From assembly GCA_029204225.1 (NCBI GenBank), contig CM055107.1, positions 29,101,410 through 29,165,409 of the forward strand: DNA of 64,000 bases, in the 5' to 3' direction. Shown piece by piece: positions 1 through 10,885 of the stretch. Below the pieces are notes generated by a model. It saw only the letters and a list, made by a program, of their open reading frames with translations, was not told where the DNA came from and searched no databases. Position numbers and translations under genes: made by a program. Origin of the DNA: Diphasiastrum complanatum. Its lineage: Eukaryota; Streptophyta; Lycopodiopsida; Lycopodiales; Lycopodiaceae. The stretch's first letter is position 1. Each line of letters begins with the position of its first letter.

Positions 1-531
1 GAAGTTTTTCTGTAGTTGGCAAAGTGTCTTGGATGGCAAAACTTTGGACCAAATTTGCAAAGTCATCTCCTAGACCATTAAGAACAATTTGTACAAGCTC
101 TCCATCATGAATCTTCTTTCCAATGGAAGCCAACTCCCTATTTAGAGACTTGATTCTGAGTACATAATCATGTGCACTCTCCTCACTTCTCTTCATGCTT
201 TGCAAAATCTGAGCATGAGTACTCTTGAAGTGTCACTAGATTCATAGATTGATTTTAAAGACTCCCAAGTCTCTTTAGCACTAGTACATGCTGATACTTC
301 TCTCAGCAAATCATTGCTCACATTCATCTTCACACAATGAAGTGCAAGTCTAGATCTCTTCTTGTATCTAGCTAACTCTTGTGCACCTAGAGGTTCATTT
401 TCATCTTCAATAAAGAACTCATGAAGGTCTTGGAGCACCAAGAGTGACCCCATCCTAACCTTCCAAATAGCATAATTTGTAGAATTCAATCTCTCACTAG
501 CTTCTAGAAGGTATTCTCCAGCAGATCCCAT
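1..531 (-). pseudogene. Ty1/copia gag fragment, cut by window edge
   Basis: This is the N-terminal part of a copia capsid (gag, UBN2/DUF4219 type) read on the minus strand. The product starts at MGSAGEYLLEAS and keeps the family motif YAIWKVRM. It aligns with the gag of the complete element at 42239: EPLGAQELARYKKRSR here corresponds to RPLAPQEQLRYDKRAK there. The open frame ends near 193, but homologous sequence (a GLGDDFANLVQ-like stretch) continues in another frame to the window edge, so at least one frameshift is present. An upstream in-frame Met exists at 555; I chose the one at 531 by alignment. The rest of the element lies outside the window. Confidence 0.85.
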
Positions 532-558
532 CTTACTAGTGACTTCTACAAACAAGAA

Positions 559-1062
559 ATAGATTTGATTGACTTGAAACGCACAAAGGTCTCACACTTG
601 CAGTGTTTCACTCAAATTTGATTTCTAATCCAACAAACAGTTCTATCACTCCCTCACAAAGCTGGAATGAAGATAAGATGAAGTGAAAACTACTTTCAAA
701 CAAATCTTGCCAAGAAATGGATTTGATTGTCTCTAGAAACTCACTAAGGTCTCTCTCTTGTAGTTTTTTACTCAAATTAAATTTCTAATCCAACAAATGG
801 ACTTATAATCTTAGTTCTAGCACTCCCTCACAAAGTTGGAATGAAGATAAGATGATGTGAAATTTACTTACAATCAAATCTTGCCAAGAGATGGATTTGA
901 TTGTCTCTAGAAACTCACTAAGGTCTCTCTCTTGTAGTTTTTCACTCGAATTAGATTTCTAATCCAACAAATGGACTTATAATCTCAGTTTTAGCACTCC
1001 CTCACAAAGTTGGAATGAAGATAAGATGATGTGAAATCTACTTACAATCAAATCTTGCCAAA
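559..1062 (-). repeat. Three tandem ~174-bp repeats in copia leader
   Basis: Three head-to-tail copies (about 559-716, 717-890 and 891-1062) share the blocks TCTAATCCAACAAA, CACTCCCTCACAAAG and TGGAATGAAGATAAGATGA. They lie between the primer site and gag of the minus-strand copia element, so they form part of its untranslated leader. Copies two and three are closer to each other than to the first. Confidence 0.85.
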
Positions 1063-1484
1063 TTTGGCTATTTTTGGACAAAAAAATGACTTAATCTCTT
1101 TCTTCCTTCTTGGTGTACTTTCAAGACCTATTTTTAACCTTAATAGGACTTGAACTCAGCCTAGATTAATTAGATTTCATGAAACAAATTCAAATCTAAT
1201 CAATGGCAAATGATCTTGGTAGATTATCCTAGGATCTCCACCAAAAATTACACCAACAGCTCACAAATTGAATTTTTTTTGGCTCAAATGAATACCATGC
1301 ATTAAATGCAGGTTCAGAGGTGCCCACACATGTGTACAGTACGGATTTGGACCCCTACCAAGTTTGGGATCAAATCTCCTCACCAAAATCAAGATTCTAG
1401 CTTGCCCTCTCAATACTAGTTTTTAGCACCAAAACTTGCTAAAAATGGATTTGCATTAGATCAATGGCTTATGCTCTTGTACTT

Positions 1485-1497
1485 GGCTCTGATACCA
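1485..1497 (-). promoter_or_regulatory. copia primer binding site
   Basis: On the minus strand this reads TGGTATCAGAGCC, complementary to the 3' end of plant initiator tRNA-Met, the usual minus-strand primer of copia elements. It abuts the LTR directly. The 1063-1484 stretch between it and the tandem repeats is untranslated leader with no gene visible. Confidence 0.9.
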
Positions 1498-2195
1498 TGT
1501 GAAAGTACTGTACTTTAGGAACATAAATGGATCTATAAAATATCCACAAGAGTGATTGGATGCTTGCTTAACAATCTATCAAAAACCTAGACACAAAAAA
1601 GTTGATCTAGATTGGCAATTTGACAAACAACAAGCATTCACAATCAAAAGCATTGATCAACATTGAAATCCAAGCCCACACGTGTGTACTACAGGCTTTA
1701 GTACGGCCTTCAACCTGAGAAACAAGTAGAAATTGATTTGGTTTCATTTGGATCACAAAAACTCAATGTACATAGTGAACTAGCTTGAGATTGCCAATGA
1801 GCTCCAAAAATTTTCTATCTTCTCACTATGGAGAGAGGGAATACATACCAAATTCGACTTCCTTCTTGAAGTTAGGTGGATTTCCAGCATGTAATAAGGA
1901 AGTTAACTCACTCTCCTTGACCTAAAATGAAACCCTAGTCTATTTCCTAGAGTTATGCTTGGTAGGTAGCTAGTTGGTCAAATTTTCACCTTAAACTTAG
2001 GTGTAGGTCCTATAAAGTAGGGATGACCACCAAATAGACATGACCAACTCTCTTGACTTGACCTAACCTACATTAGGAGGTTCTCACGTGGCATCATGGC
2101 CTCACATGTGTGGGACCCACTTGTGTACACAATTTACACTATTCTACATGGTTTTTGATCAAGCTAGATTTGCCAATTTTTGGCAATTCTTCACA
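1498..2195 (-). repeat. 5' LTR of minus-strand copia element (698 bp)
   Basis: On the plus strand it begins TGTGAA next to the primer site and ends TTCACA, an inverted terminal repeat typical of LTRs. It contains G-box-like words (CCCACACGTGTGTAC near 1678, CACATGTGTGGGA near 2103). The right end interrupts a gypsy reverse transcriptase, so the element inserted into an older gypsy copy. The target duplication would be CACGG after the right end; the partner copy is outside the window. Confidence 0.75.
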
Positions 2196-3852
2196 CACGG
2201 AATGGGTATCGCCGATATAGTACCCAAGAAGAACAACAAAATGCGAATATGTGTGAATTTGAAGGCGCTCAATGCATTCACCAGAAAGGATCATTTTTCT
2301 TTTCCATTTACGGAAAGTGTCCTCGACAGAGTAGCTGGCGCCGAAGCCTACATTTTTTTAGACGGCTTCAGCGACTACAACCAGGTGAAGATAGTCTCCC
2401 AAGACCAACACAAGACAGCATTTGCCACGGAATGGGGAACCTATGCCTATAAAGTGATGCAATTCGGACTTTGCAATGCCCCAAGCACCTTCCAGCGAGT
2501 CATGCAGACGGCATTCAAAGAATATTTGCAAAAAAAATTTGAAATTTTCTTGGACGATCTGTGCGTGCATGGACCAGACTCAAAACACTTATCCAATTTG
2601 GAGAAGGTGCTACAAAAATGTCGCAACTTCCAGATCTCCTTGAATCCGAAAAAATGTCAATTTTGGGTGACACATGGCTTGATTCTCGGCCATATAGTGT
2701 CAAGACACGGGATCGTCACTGACCTATCAAAGATCAAGATCATTGTTGATCTACCACCACCGAGAATGATTAGCGAAGTCTACATCTTCATGGGTTATGC
2801 TAACTATTACAGGATCTTCATTCTTGATTTTGCGGAGTTAGTCCGACCAATTTACAAACTCACAACGGATCCACATTGGAACGAGGAAGCCCTAAAGGCT
2901 TTAAGAATGCATTGGTTTCAGCACCAATCTTACGCCCACCCAATTGGTCCATTGAGTTTCATGTGCATACGGACGCATCGAAGTATGTAGTTGGAGCAGT
3001 CTTAACCCAACTAGGAGAACACAAAAAGAATTTTTCAATCCGACAGCTCAGTGATACAGAAATGAATTATTCAACCACAGAGCGGGAAGCACTGGCAATG
3101 ATCTATGCGATTAAGAAATTTCAGCACTACCTGATGGCCACACATTTCGCTTTTTATACGGACCATCAACCCTTGCTCTATCTCGTTAACAAAACTTGAA
3201 ACACCAGGAGAATCACCAGATGGCTACTTCTGTTGTTGGGGTTTGATTTTCGGATAGTAGTTCGCAAGGGAAAACAACACTACATGGCAGATCATGTGTC
3301 GCGAATCAAGGGAAAGGAGATTGCAACCCAACCCGATGATGACCTGGCCGATTCTGCCTTATATTACGTGGACACAATACCAAAATGGGCTGCCAACATT
3401 GTTGAATATCTAATGTGGGGCCAACCAGACAAGTCACTACCAAAGGTGGATCAGCAAAAATTGATCTTCAAGGCTAGACCTTATCAGCTTATTGTCGGCC
3501 AGTTGTATCGAAGAGGTCCAGACGGGATTCTGCGGCGATGTATCCTCCCTCATGAGGCCACCCAGATCATTTCGCTTTCACATGAAGGCATGGGTAGAGA
3601 CCATTTTGAATCCGACATTACAGTTCGTAAGATCTTGCAATCAGGATGTTGGTGGCCAACGATTCATAAGGATACAGAGGAATACTTGAGAAAGTGCGTT
3701 GTGTGCCAAAGGGCAAGGAGGCCAACGAGATTGAATTATGACCTACTGCACCCGTTCTTAGCCCAAGCACCATTCGAAAAGTGGGGATTGGATTACATCG
3801 GTCCAATTCACCCTACAACACGGAGTTCCCAGACTATCTTGGTGATATCTTG
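2196..3852 (+). pseudogene. Ty3/gypsy pol fragment (RT-RNase H-integrase)
   Basis: Domains run in gypsy order. Reverse transcriptase comes first (MRICVNLKALN, then FGLCNAPSTFQRVM and the catalytic box FLDD near 2549-2560). RNase H follows (HTDASKYVVGAVL, EREALAMIYAIKKFQ, FYTDHQPLLYL), then the integrase HHCC zinc region (HEGMGRDHFES to CVVCQRARRPT) and the first residues of the integrase core (EKWGLDYIGPI). There is a frameshift at about 2880-2900 and an in-frame stop near 3197. The N-terminal side is cut by the copia LTR, and the core stops at about 3852, where LTR-like sequence begins. It cannot encode an active protein. Confidence 0.92.
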
Positions 3853-4897
3853 CAATCTTGTGTGTAGAATGCTCATATTTTGCTATTTTTGGTTTCACAT
3901 GTGTGAAATATAGTAGAGTTGGACAGCAAACATATTTTATGTTTTGATTCATGTTTGATCAGTATCTCTTAGAGTTTGCATCTCATTTTGTATGTAGATG
4001 CTGATTTTTCTACGTTGGCAGGGTTGTTGGTTTGCTCCTTATTGTAACCAAAGATCAGGGACATGGATTGGATCTTGAATGATTTGAAATCCTTCAAAAT
4101 TACTTTAGCTCTGATGATTTCAAAGTTAGTTGCTAAAAGATTGAACGTGACTCTTATCATTATGTTTTGTTCAATAATGATAGGCTTAGTCATGCATTAG
4201 GTAAGTAGGCTCATTTCGTTGCGCTCAATAAGTCGTTCACAAGCTTCGACTTGTCATTATTGCATTATCACCTCTTTCCAACATTTTTGAATTTTTTCCA
4301 CACGTGTGAGAATTACACATAAACAAGAAAATAATAAATAGCCAAGTTAGATTTTGCTAATTTTTCACAATTTGTAAACTTCTCTTGAGATTAGGGGAAT
4401 CATCCAAAAAGGACACTTAGATACTTGAACAAGTGTGTAGCCTCAATAAGATCAAGATAGTTGTTGATTTAAATATTAGATCTATCATGGAAAAAGTTCA
4501 TAGTATCTGGACTAGTCAAGCTAGAGTGCAAAATCTTGGCAATCAATCTTTTTGCATATCTTGTGATCTTGTTCTCCATGGTCATCATGAGGCATGGAGG
4601 TCTCGAATTTCTCTCCTTATGATGCAACTATTTTCTAGGAAGTGGAGCTTTCAAGCCCAAGATCATCTTCAAGTATGGAGGGAACAAAAGGAAATGGTGA
4701 CAAATTGGTGGAATGCTCGTCAAAGGAGTTGGCAATTGATTTCTACCAAAGAAATCCTATCATGGATTTGGTGAATTGGTTGCTATGAAGGATACCTTGG
4801 TTGATCTTCACATTCACATTCATACCAAAAAATCCACTCAGCAAGTTTCACAAGTTTTTTGTTTGATCTAGTATTTATCAAGCTAGTTTTTAAGGAG
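3853..4897 (+). other. Unassigned LTR-like debris
   Basis: No convincing gene. The start contains an LTR-like near-palindrome (TTTCACATGTGTGAAA near 3893) and CCACACGTGTGAG occurs near 4299. A 113-codon open stretch at 4433-4774 has no recognisable domain. The end reads TTTTTAAGGAG directly before TGTGAAAAATTGG, a polypurine tract followed by an LTR start, so part of this is probably the decayed interior of a plus-strand copia relic. Confidence 0.4.
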
Positions 4898-5040
4898 TGT
4901 GAAAAATTGGCAAAATATAGCTCGAGTATTTTGCATATCCTTGTACATATGAAAATATCACATGTGTAGAAAGTAGTCATAATCATTTAGATCTATGTTG
5001 AGTTAGGGGTACTTGAAATTTTGTAGACATCTATCCGTGT
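4898..5040 (+). repeat. copia 3' LTR fragment
   Basis: It starts TGTGAAAAATTGGC just after a purine-rich tract, like the 3' LTR of the complete element (TGTGAAAAATTGTC at 46184). The same block occurs in inverse orientation at about 53460-53560. The right boundary is not clear; GIY-YIG-like coding begins soon after. Confidence 0.5.
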
Positions 5041-5046
5041 TAGTAG

Positions 5047-5358
5047 TTGATTAGGCAGGCCATTTTTGTCAATTCCACACGAATCTTGTTCCACCATGAA
5101 GAACTTGATAATGAAAAAGACATCCTTCTTGCAACACCCCTCGCCTCCACCTTCACAAAGGCCACGAACAAGCACATTACACTTTACAAAATAGCATCGA
5201 ATGTCGGCAAGTTGATTTACATTGGACAAAGTACCGACTTCAAAACGCGTATGCAAGAACACGCTCGAAAGCCACCCAAAAAAATGCTTTTGTCCAAGAC
5301 ACATTCTAGTTTTTTTTATGCCTTTCATGTTGACATACTAGAAATTGTCGAAGATCGT
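5047..5358 (+). CDS. GIY-YIG nuclease-like domain fragment
   Basis: About 104 codons without a stop read as a GIY-YIG-type fold. The core is LYKIASNVGKLIYIGQS, where LYKI stands for the GIY strand and YIG is exact. It is followed by DFKTRMQEH, with the conserved helix Arg and His, and by a later VDILEIVE strand. The catalytic Glu expected further downstream is not visible because the frame runs into a (CT)n/(GA)n block. Such domains occur in SLX1, homing endonucleases, UvrC and at the C-terminus of Penelope-like retroelements. No reverse transcriptase of Penelope type is visible next to it, so the origin is open. It may be an exon of a larger gene; the Met at 5047 is only the first available start. 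Confidence 0.6.
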
Positions 5359-5420
5359 TCTCTCTCTCTGTCTCTCTCTCTCTCCGGAGGGAGGGAGAGA
5401 GAGAGAGAGAGAGAGAGCTC

Positions 5421-5512
<92 letters not shown>
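5359..5512. repeat. (CT)n-(GA)n microsatellite with inverted junction
   Basis: A short (CT)n run switches through CCGGAGGGAGG into about 115 bases of (GA)n, interrupted once by GCTCCC. The CT and GA arms can pair with each other. Ser-Leu and Arg-Glu repeat ORFs across it are artefacts of the dinucleotide. Confidence 0.95.
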
Positions 5513-5514
<2 letters not shown>

Positions 5515-5566
5515 TCTCCCTCTTAAGGAGACAACTGTGGGCTTAATTTTCAACACTCCCCCTTAA
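5513..5566 (-). repeat. Start of copia 3' LTR with polypurine tract
   Basis: On the minus strand a purine tract TTAAGGGGGAG (5556-5566) is followed at 5555 by TGTTGAAAATTAAGCCC, the typical junction of the interior with a 3' LTR. The LTR would extend to lower coordinates into the (GA)n block; its far end is not recognisable. Confidence 0.6.
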
Positions 5567-5568
5567 GG

Positions 5569-6157
5569 TCAAGGTTGGTGCCTTGACATCTTTGTCAGGT
5601 TCAGCGTGTTGAAGAACTTCTGATGCTTGATTCTGGGAAGCACTTTGGTGAAGATGTCTACGACCATTTCTATTGTGGAGCAGTATTGAAGGATCACTTG
5701 CGCTGAGAAAACTTTCTCCCGAATGAAATGATAATGGATTTCTATGTGCTTGGATTTGCCATGAAATCTAAGATTTGATGACAGTGAAATACAACTCAAG
5801 TTGTCACACAGAATGGTGGTAGCATTGAACTGAGTGTGATGAAAGTCATGAAGTAATAACCTGGTCCATAGAGCTTCTTTTGAAGCTTGACATGTACGTT
5901 GTCTCAATCGAAGAAAACACAACTGATTTCTGCATCCTTGAGCTCCACGAAATCAGTCTCTCTGCCAGATAAAAGCAGAACTCGAAGGTGAATTTTCTGG
6001 TAGAGATTGTTCCTCCCCAATCTAAGTCGGAGTAGCCTCGCAGGATGAGTGGGTCGATAGCATTTCCATCATAACATAAAATGTGATCTAAACTTTTCTG
6101 AATATATCTCATCACTCTCTTTAATGCTTTCCAGTGAGAGATCCTAGGATTAGACAT
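5569..6157 (-). pseudogene. copia RNase H fragment
   Basis: The minus strand carries the C-terminal part of a copia polyprotein. GYSDLDWGG marks the RNase H start, then come LCDNLSCISLSSN, HGKSKHIEIHYHFIREKV and MVVDIFTKVLP, all hallmarks of the copia RNase H/connection region. Two overlapping frames are needed, so there is a frameshift near 5890. Integrase and reverse transcriptase are missing between this piece and the protease piece at 6298. Confidence 0.85.
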
Positions 6158-6297
6158 GAATTGACTTAATGTGCTAATAGGTGTATGCTAAATCTGGTCT
6201 AGTACACAGCATTGCATATATCAAAGATCCTCTTAGTGAATGATAAGGGTACTTTGCTATGTCGAGTACTTCACTATAAAAATCAGCACAAGTAGGA

Positions 6298-7122
6298 CTA
6301 GTCAATACTATACTTGGATGTATCTTTCTTGAATATTGTACACTGCTCAGATGAGAAAGTCACAGTGTAGCCCCCATCAGTTATCTTAGAGACTGATAAC
6401 AGGTACTTTGATAATTGTGAAATGTGAAGGACATTGGGAACACAAATGGATAGATCGTTGTTGCATGTGATCTTGACTGTCACCTTTGCCTTTCACGCGT
6501 ATGGTGCTTGAATATTTGAGGTAGATGAATTGATCTCTGTTGTAAGCTACATACTCGGTAAACCATTTCTTGCGAGAGGTCATGTGTTGGGTAGTGTTGC
6601 TGTCCAAGTACCAGCTATCACGGTCTTCGCTGCTGATGTAAGCCATTAACAAATGTGTGTCTTGCTCCTTGAATTCAGCTGCATTGGAGGAGTCTGGTTG
6701 TTGCTGTTGTTGCTGCTTCTTTTCCTCGTTCTAGATCCTAATACAACACTCCTTGATGTCGTGATTAGCTGTATATCTGTAGAGAAGCTTCTTGTGCGAT
6801 CCACCATGCTCACCTTGAGTGTGAGGCTTCTATTGTTGCTACTACACTTGATTCTTGCTCTTAGAGTAGTCTTTCTTCTTGGTGTATAGAGCCGTGGATT
6901 TGTCTTTGATAGACAGGCTGCTAGTCTTTCTCCACATTTCTTCTTGAAGAATATGACCGATCAACTTTTGAAGAGTGAGGTCGGGTTGTGTGGAGATCAT
7001 CACCACAAAGTGTTCATACGACTTTGGAAGAGAAGAAAGCAAGGTCATCATCTTGAATAGAACATCCTACAGTTGATATCTGATCTAATAGAGACTTGAA
7101 GCTATTGATGTGAGAAGTGATG
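6298..7122 (-). pseudogene. copia gag C-terminus and protease remnant
   Basis: The gag end (MTLLSSLPKSYEHFV, 6842-7051) runs on to higher coordinates up to the insertion point at 7122. The protease region follows on the minus strand: YLDSNTTQHMT replaces the usual (I/L)DSGA(S/T)xHM, so the active-site Gly is Asn. A pre-integrase-like stretch (LHISQLSKYLLSVSKI) comes next. The frame is broken several times. It belongs with the gag N-terminus at 9774-10148; the two are split by a younger retrotransposon. Confidence 0.8.
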
Positions 7123-7832
7123 TGTTAGAGAGAGAAGGGAAGAATAAATGATGAACATGAACAACGAGAACAAAAAACGAACGAGAAGTGAACTCGAACA
7201 GAAATGTTCGTGCATAACGGAATGAATTATTTGACTCTCTCCCTAAGCATGACTATGCCTATCAGAATGAACAGAACTTTAGTGATAGAAATTACGATCA
7301 TTCTAGATTACGTAGCCAAACATTAATAGATGAAGCGCTAAAAGAATAATTTGTCGCGAATAGCAAGACAAATTATATGTCACAAATGATTCGCGAAGAG
7401 CTAGACTGTGCTCGACTGATAATTAGTCGCGAATGATTCGCAAAAGACAAGACTAAATGTTAATCGTTTATTACCAGTAAGAACAACTAGAAAGATCAGA
7501 CAGAATGAAAGATAAGCATAGCAATATTAACATACATCTGAACGCAGAATAATGAACTGTATCAGATTAAGTATATCATGTATACATGTCAATAATGTGG
7601 TAGAGCACAATACAGTAGCAGACGAAACCGCGTGTCCTACAAAGCTTATTTCAATCTGTAAAAAAGAATTAAACCTTAATTTTGACAAAAATGAAGAATC
7701 AATGCTCAGGGCATCTACTTTGTTTATGTCATCTTCTTCTGCTCTCTTCATCATCTTGTATTACACAAATGGTGTCCAGTATATATATGTTACATAATAT
7801 TACAGGTGTGCAGATATGAAAGTACAGAGTGA
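7123..7832 (-). repeat. Truncated 3' LTR of nested element
   Basis: It is closely similar to 8655-9361 over its whole length, including the runs GAAAGATAAGCATAGCAATA and TTACATAATATTACAGG. The U3 part equivalent to 9362-9773 is missing, together with any polypurine tract. This is best explained by a deletion joining the RNase H end to the LTR interior near 7832. Confidence 0.85.
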
Positions 7833-8503
7833 TCCATGAATGCCTTGATCTTCAGACTGAGCAATGCACAAAATATGTTGTGTGCATTAACATTGAGTGC
7901 TTTCGTGAAGATGTCTGCAACCATGTCCTGCGTTCTATAGTACGTTAAGCTTATCTCTCTGTCGAGAACCTTGTCTCTGATGTAGTGATATCTGATCTCA
8001 ATGTGCTTAGTCCTAGAATAAAATCTAGGGTTGGCCGATAAGGCAATAGCACTTTGATTATCACAAAATAAAATTGTAGGGCTGTACTGATACAGATTGA
8101 CATCCGATAGCAAATTTCTCAACCAAAACGCTTCCTTAATAGATTGAGAAACAACAATATATTCTGCTTCAGTAGAAGAAAGTGCGATAGAGGTTTGCTT
8201 ATGACTGTTCCACGAAATAGGACCGCCTTTGAAGAAGAATGTAAATCTCGATGTGGACTTACGATTGTCTGCATCTCCTCCCCAGGTTGCATCAGAATAA
8301 CCACTGAGCTGATGAAGATTGTCGTTGCTGACATCTCCATAGCAGATGCACTGGTCCATGGTAGTTCGAATATATCTCATGACTCGAATAAGAGCCTTCC
8401 AATGGGTAATGCCAGGATTAGCCATATATTGGCTGAGTGAGTTACAGCAAAAGAGATATCTGGTCTTGTACAGACCATTGTTTGCTTTCCCTTGGGAATC
8501 CAT
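7833..8503 (-). pseudogene. copia RNase H remnant inside nested element
   Basis: The minus-strand frame carries LSGYSDATWGGDADNRKST, ALSSTEAEYIV, FCDNQSAIALSANPRF, RTKHIEIRYHYIRDKV and MVADIFTKAL, a complete-looking copia RNase H. It begins after a short MANPGITHWKALIRVMRYI block that is the end of the reverse-transcriptase domain. The frame runs on into the LTR copy and stops at 7790. No gag, protease, integrase or catalytic reverse transcriptase is left. Confidence 0.88.
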
Positions 8504-8641
8504 GTGGAAGAATTAGTCTAAGTGATAGGAGAAACTATCAGTGACTTAAGTATGAAAATCTGATATTTACAGAACAAGAAAATAATTACTCCATCGGCTA
8601 CTAGAGTCTTGTACTGTGGAAGCTTATCAAGCTATAAAAAT

Positions 8642-8654
8642 AGCTCTGATACTA
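8642..8654 (-). promoter_or_regulatory. Primer binding site of nested element
   Basis: On the minus strand this reads TAGTATCAGAGCT, one base off the standard TGGTATCAGAGC, directly after the LTR end TCCAACA. Confidence 0.8.
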
Positions 8655-9773
8655 TGTTGGAGAGAGAGGGGAAGAATAAATGATGAACACGAATGAGAAA
8701 CAAACTCGAACAAGAAACGAATGAGAAACGAACTCGAACAAAAAATGTTTGAGCACAGCGGAATGACTATACGACTCTCTTCGTAAGCATGACTATGCCT
8801 ATCAGAATGACATAACTTTAGTGATAGAAATCACGGTCATTCTAGATTACGTAGCCAAACATTAATAGATAAAGTGCTAGAAAAATAGTTTGTCATGAAT
8901 ATCAAGACAAATGATATGTCGCGAATGATTCGCAAGAGCTGATCGACTGATAATTAGTTGTGAATGATTTGTGAAAGACAAGACTAAATGTTAATCGTCT
9001 ATTACTAATAAGAAGAACTAGAAAGATCAAACAGAATGAAAGATAAGCATAGCAATATTAACATAGATCTGAACGCAGAACAATGAATTGTATCAGATTA
9101 AGTATATCATGTATACATGTCAATAATGCGGTAGAGCACAATACGAAAGCGGACAAAATCGCGTGCCCTACAAAGCTTATTTCAATCTGTAAAAAGGAAT
9201 TAAACCTTAATTTTGACAAAAATGAAGAATCAATGCTCAGGGCATCTACTTCATTTATGTCGTCTTCTTCTACTCTCTTCATCATCTTGTATTACACAAA
9301 TGGTGTCTAGTATATATATGTTACATAATATTACAGGTGTGCAGATATGAAAGTACGGAGTGGATGTGTTGTCTATAGGAGATTGTGGGTGGTTGCAATC
9401 GTTGTCCAATCCGTTAGCACAACTGCATGGGGTGAGCGTGAAAAGGTGCGACGTCAGCCAGTGCTGAAGTGAACATTGGTGATGATGCAAAAAGTGCGTC
9501 ACTCTTACGAATGGCCTTAGGATAAGATTTACAGGGTGCCTTAGCTTTTAGGGCACTTTTGGCATTCTATAAGATAGTGTCCCCTTTTCGCCTGTCACCT
9601 TAAACTGTGTAAAAACATAGTGTCGCGATTCTTTCGCCTTTTCTTCGTCTGTGCAAATTTGCATGTAAATATGCAGACTGCGTGACAACGTTAGTAAATA
9701 TGCAGCATGAATGGAGGCAGATTAAAATGGGATTTAGGAGAGCTAAAGGGAATAAATCCAACATGATGGCAAT
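8655..9773 (-). repeat. 5' LTR of nested element (1119 bp)
   Basis: It is bounded by TGTTGGA and TCCAACA on the plus strand, with a primer site at the low end and the target duplication at the high end. The 9362-9773 part has no partner in the other LTR copy. No gene is seen inside. Confidence 0.8.
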
Positions 9774-10148
9774 AGAATCAAACATGCTAAGAGTAAAGAA
9801 CTTCCTTCTAAGATGTAATCTCATGGTTACATCGTGAGTCTCATAGAGACTTGATAACAAGTCCAGTACTTCCTTAGAGGTTTTGCGTGTGGTAACGTGA
9901 GATATTTGGGAGTCGGCCAGATTGAGTGTGGTACATGCTAAGGCCTTCTGATCTTTGATCCTCCAGGCCTTTTCTTGATCACCATCTTCTGGTTTCAGGT
10001 CTGCACCTTCTACTGCATCCCAAAGATCTCTATCTATCAACATCATTCTAAGTTTTAACTTCCAGATGTAGAAGTTAGAACCATTGAACTTGTCAATGAC
10101 TCTAGCTTCACTTAGTGATAAAGATGAAGAGCTACCTATATGAGACAT
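9774..10148 (-). pseudogene. copia gag N-terminus (split gene)
   Basis: The protein begins MSHIGSSSSLSL and carries KFNGSNFYIWKLKLRMML, the signature start of plant copia gag (DUF4219), followed by the UBN2 part (LLSSLYETHDVTMRLHLRRK). The frame enters the nested element at 9773. Its continuation is at 7122 and below, in the same phase when the insert and one TGATG copy are disregarded. The element belongs to a different copia family from the one at 40977. Confidence 0.85.
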
Positions 10149-10200
10149 GATAACAGTATACAAATAGAAAAAAATTAATCTCTCGGATTATTTGAACTAC

Positions 10201-10213
10201 GCTCTGATACCAA
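10201..10213 (-). promoter_or_regulatory. Primer binding site of outer copia element
   Basis: The minus strand reads TTGGTATCAGAGC, complementary to initiator tRNA-Met, two bases from the LTR end. Confidence 0.85.
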
Positions 10214-10215
10214 TC

Positions 10216-10885
10216 TGATGGGGCAAGGGAGATAGAAGAACGAGAACGGAGAAGAGAGCAGGAATATTGCAAAATGACTCTCTCATTCTAATCGGCTTCT
10301 AGGTGCAACAACAGTCTAATAGACGACTTATGCTAAAAGATAATCACAGCTTTATGCATTCTGATTGCCCAACAGGATCTTAAAAATTAATTCATACTCT
10401 AAAACAAGAGTACAGTCCACCAAAGAGATTAGAGATGGTTTGTGTGTGGTAATACTGAAATCAGATTCAATGTGAAGTTTAGTTCTGAAATAAATGGAAG
10501 TGCAGTATGATTTTTCAAGTTCCTCAGGTGTCAAAGACAGCCATCGTCTGATCAGAAACTGAGGAGTCGTAGACGTCCGTGTTCTAATCAGAGTGAGTAA
10601 ACAAGCGTGATCAAACAATGATAAAAGTGCATTCAATCACAACAAGCATTCATCTACGTTGTACACAGATAAAAACATGTTGATGTTATATTACACTAAA
10701 GCACAATACAAATAGCAATTACAACAAAAAATTGATGGCATAATTGGGAGGCTCAAATAATGTGTCTCATGGATCGAGCAACTAACAATCTGTGCTTGGA
10801 TGATCTATTTATAGATTTCATCCGTGTATTAATTACAATAAATGATTGTCACCTAATTAGGTAAGTCGTTGTACTTGTGTTGACA
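10216..10885 (-). repeat. LTR of outer copia element
   Basis: On the plus strand it starts TGATGGGGC next to the primer site and ends TTGACA. Read on the minus strand it contains a TATA box (CTATAAATAGATC, near 10806-10818). On the other side it abuts a purine-rich tract (GGAGCAGGGGATC on the minus strand), as a 3' LTR would. It may therefore be shared by two interior regions, as in tandemly recombined elements. It does not resemble the LTR start at 5555. Confidence 0.6.

Larger units (their letters stand above)
7123..9773 (-). mobile_element. Nested copia-type deletion derivative, TSD TGATG
   Basis: The element starts TGTT at 7123 and ends CCAACA at 9773, and is flanked by TGATG on both sides (7118-7122 and 9774-9778). 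The 5' LTR (8655-9773) has perfect 7-bp inverted ends (TGTTGGA/TCCAACA) and abuts a primer site. The low-coordinate LTR copy keeps only about 710 bp. Between the LTRs only an RNase H piece remains, so it depended on other elements or was deleted after insertion. It sits in the gag gene of the older copia element, whose reading frame is in phase on the two sides. Confidence 0.85.

Noticed and set aside
4433-4774. 113-codon frame with a KIKIVVDL-like start resembling the gypsy KIKIIVDL
   Set aside because: The likeness covers about eight residues only; the rest has no gypsy motif, so it is left as unassigned.
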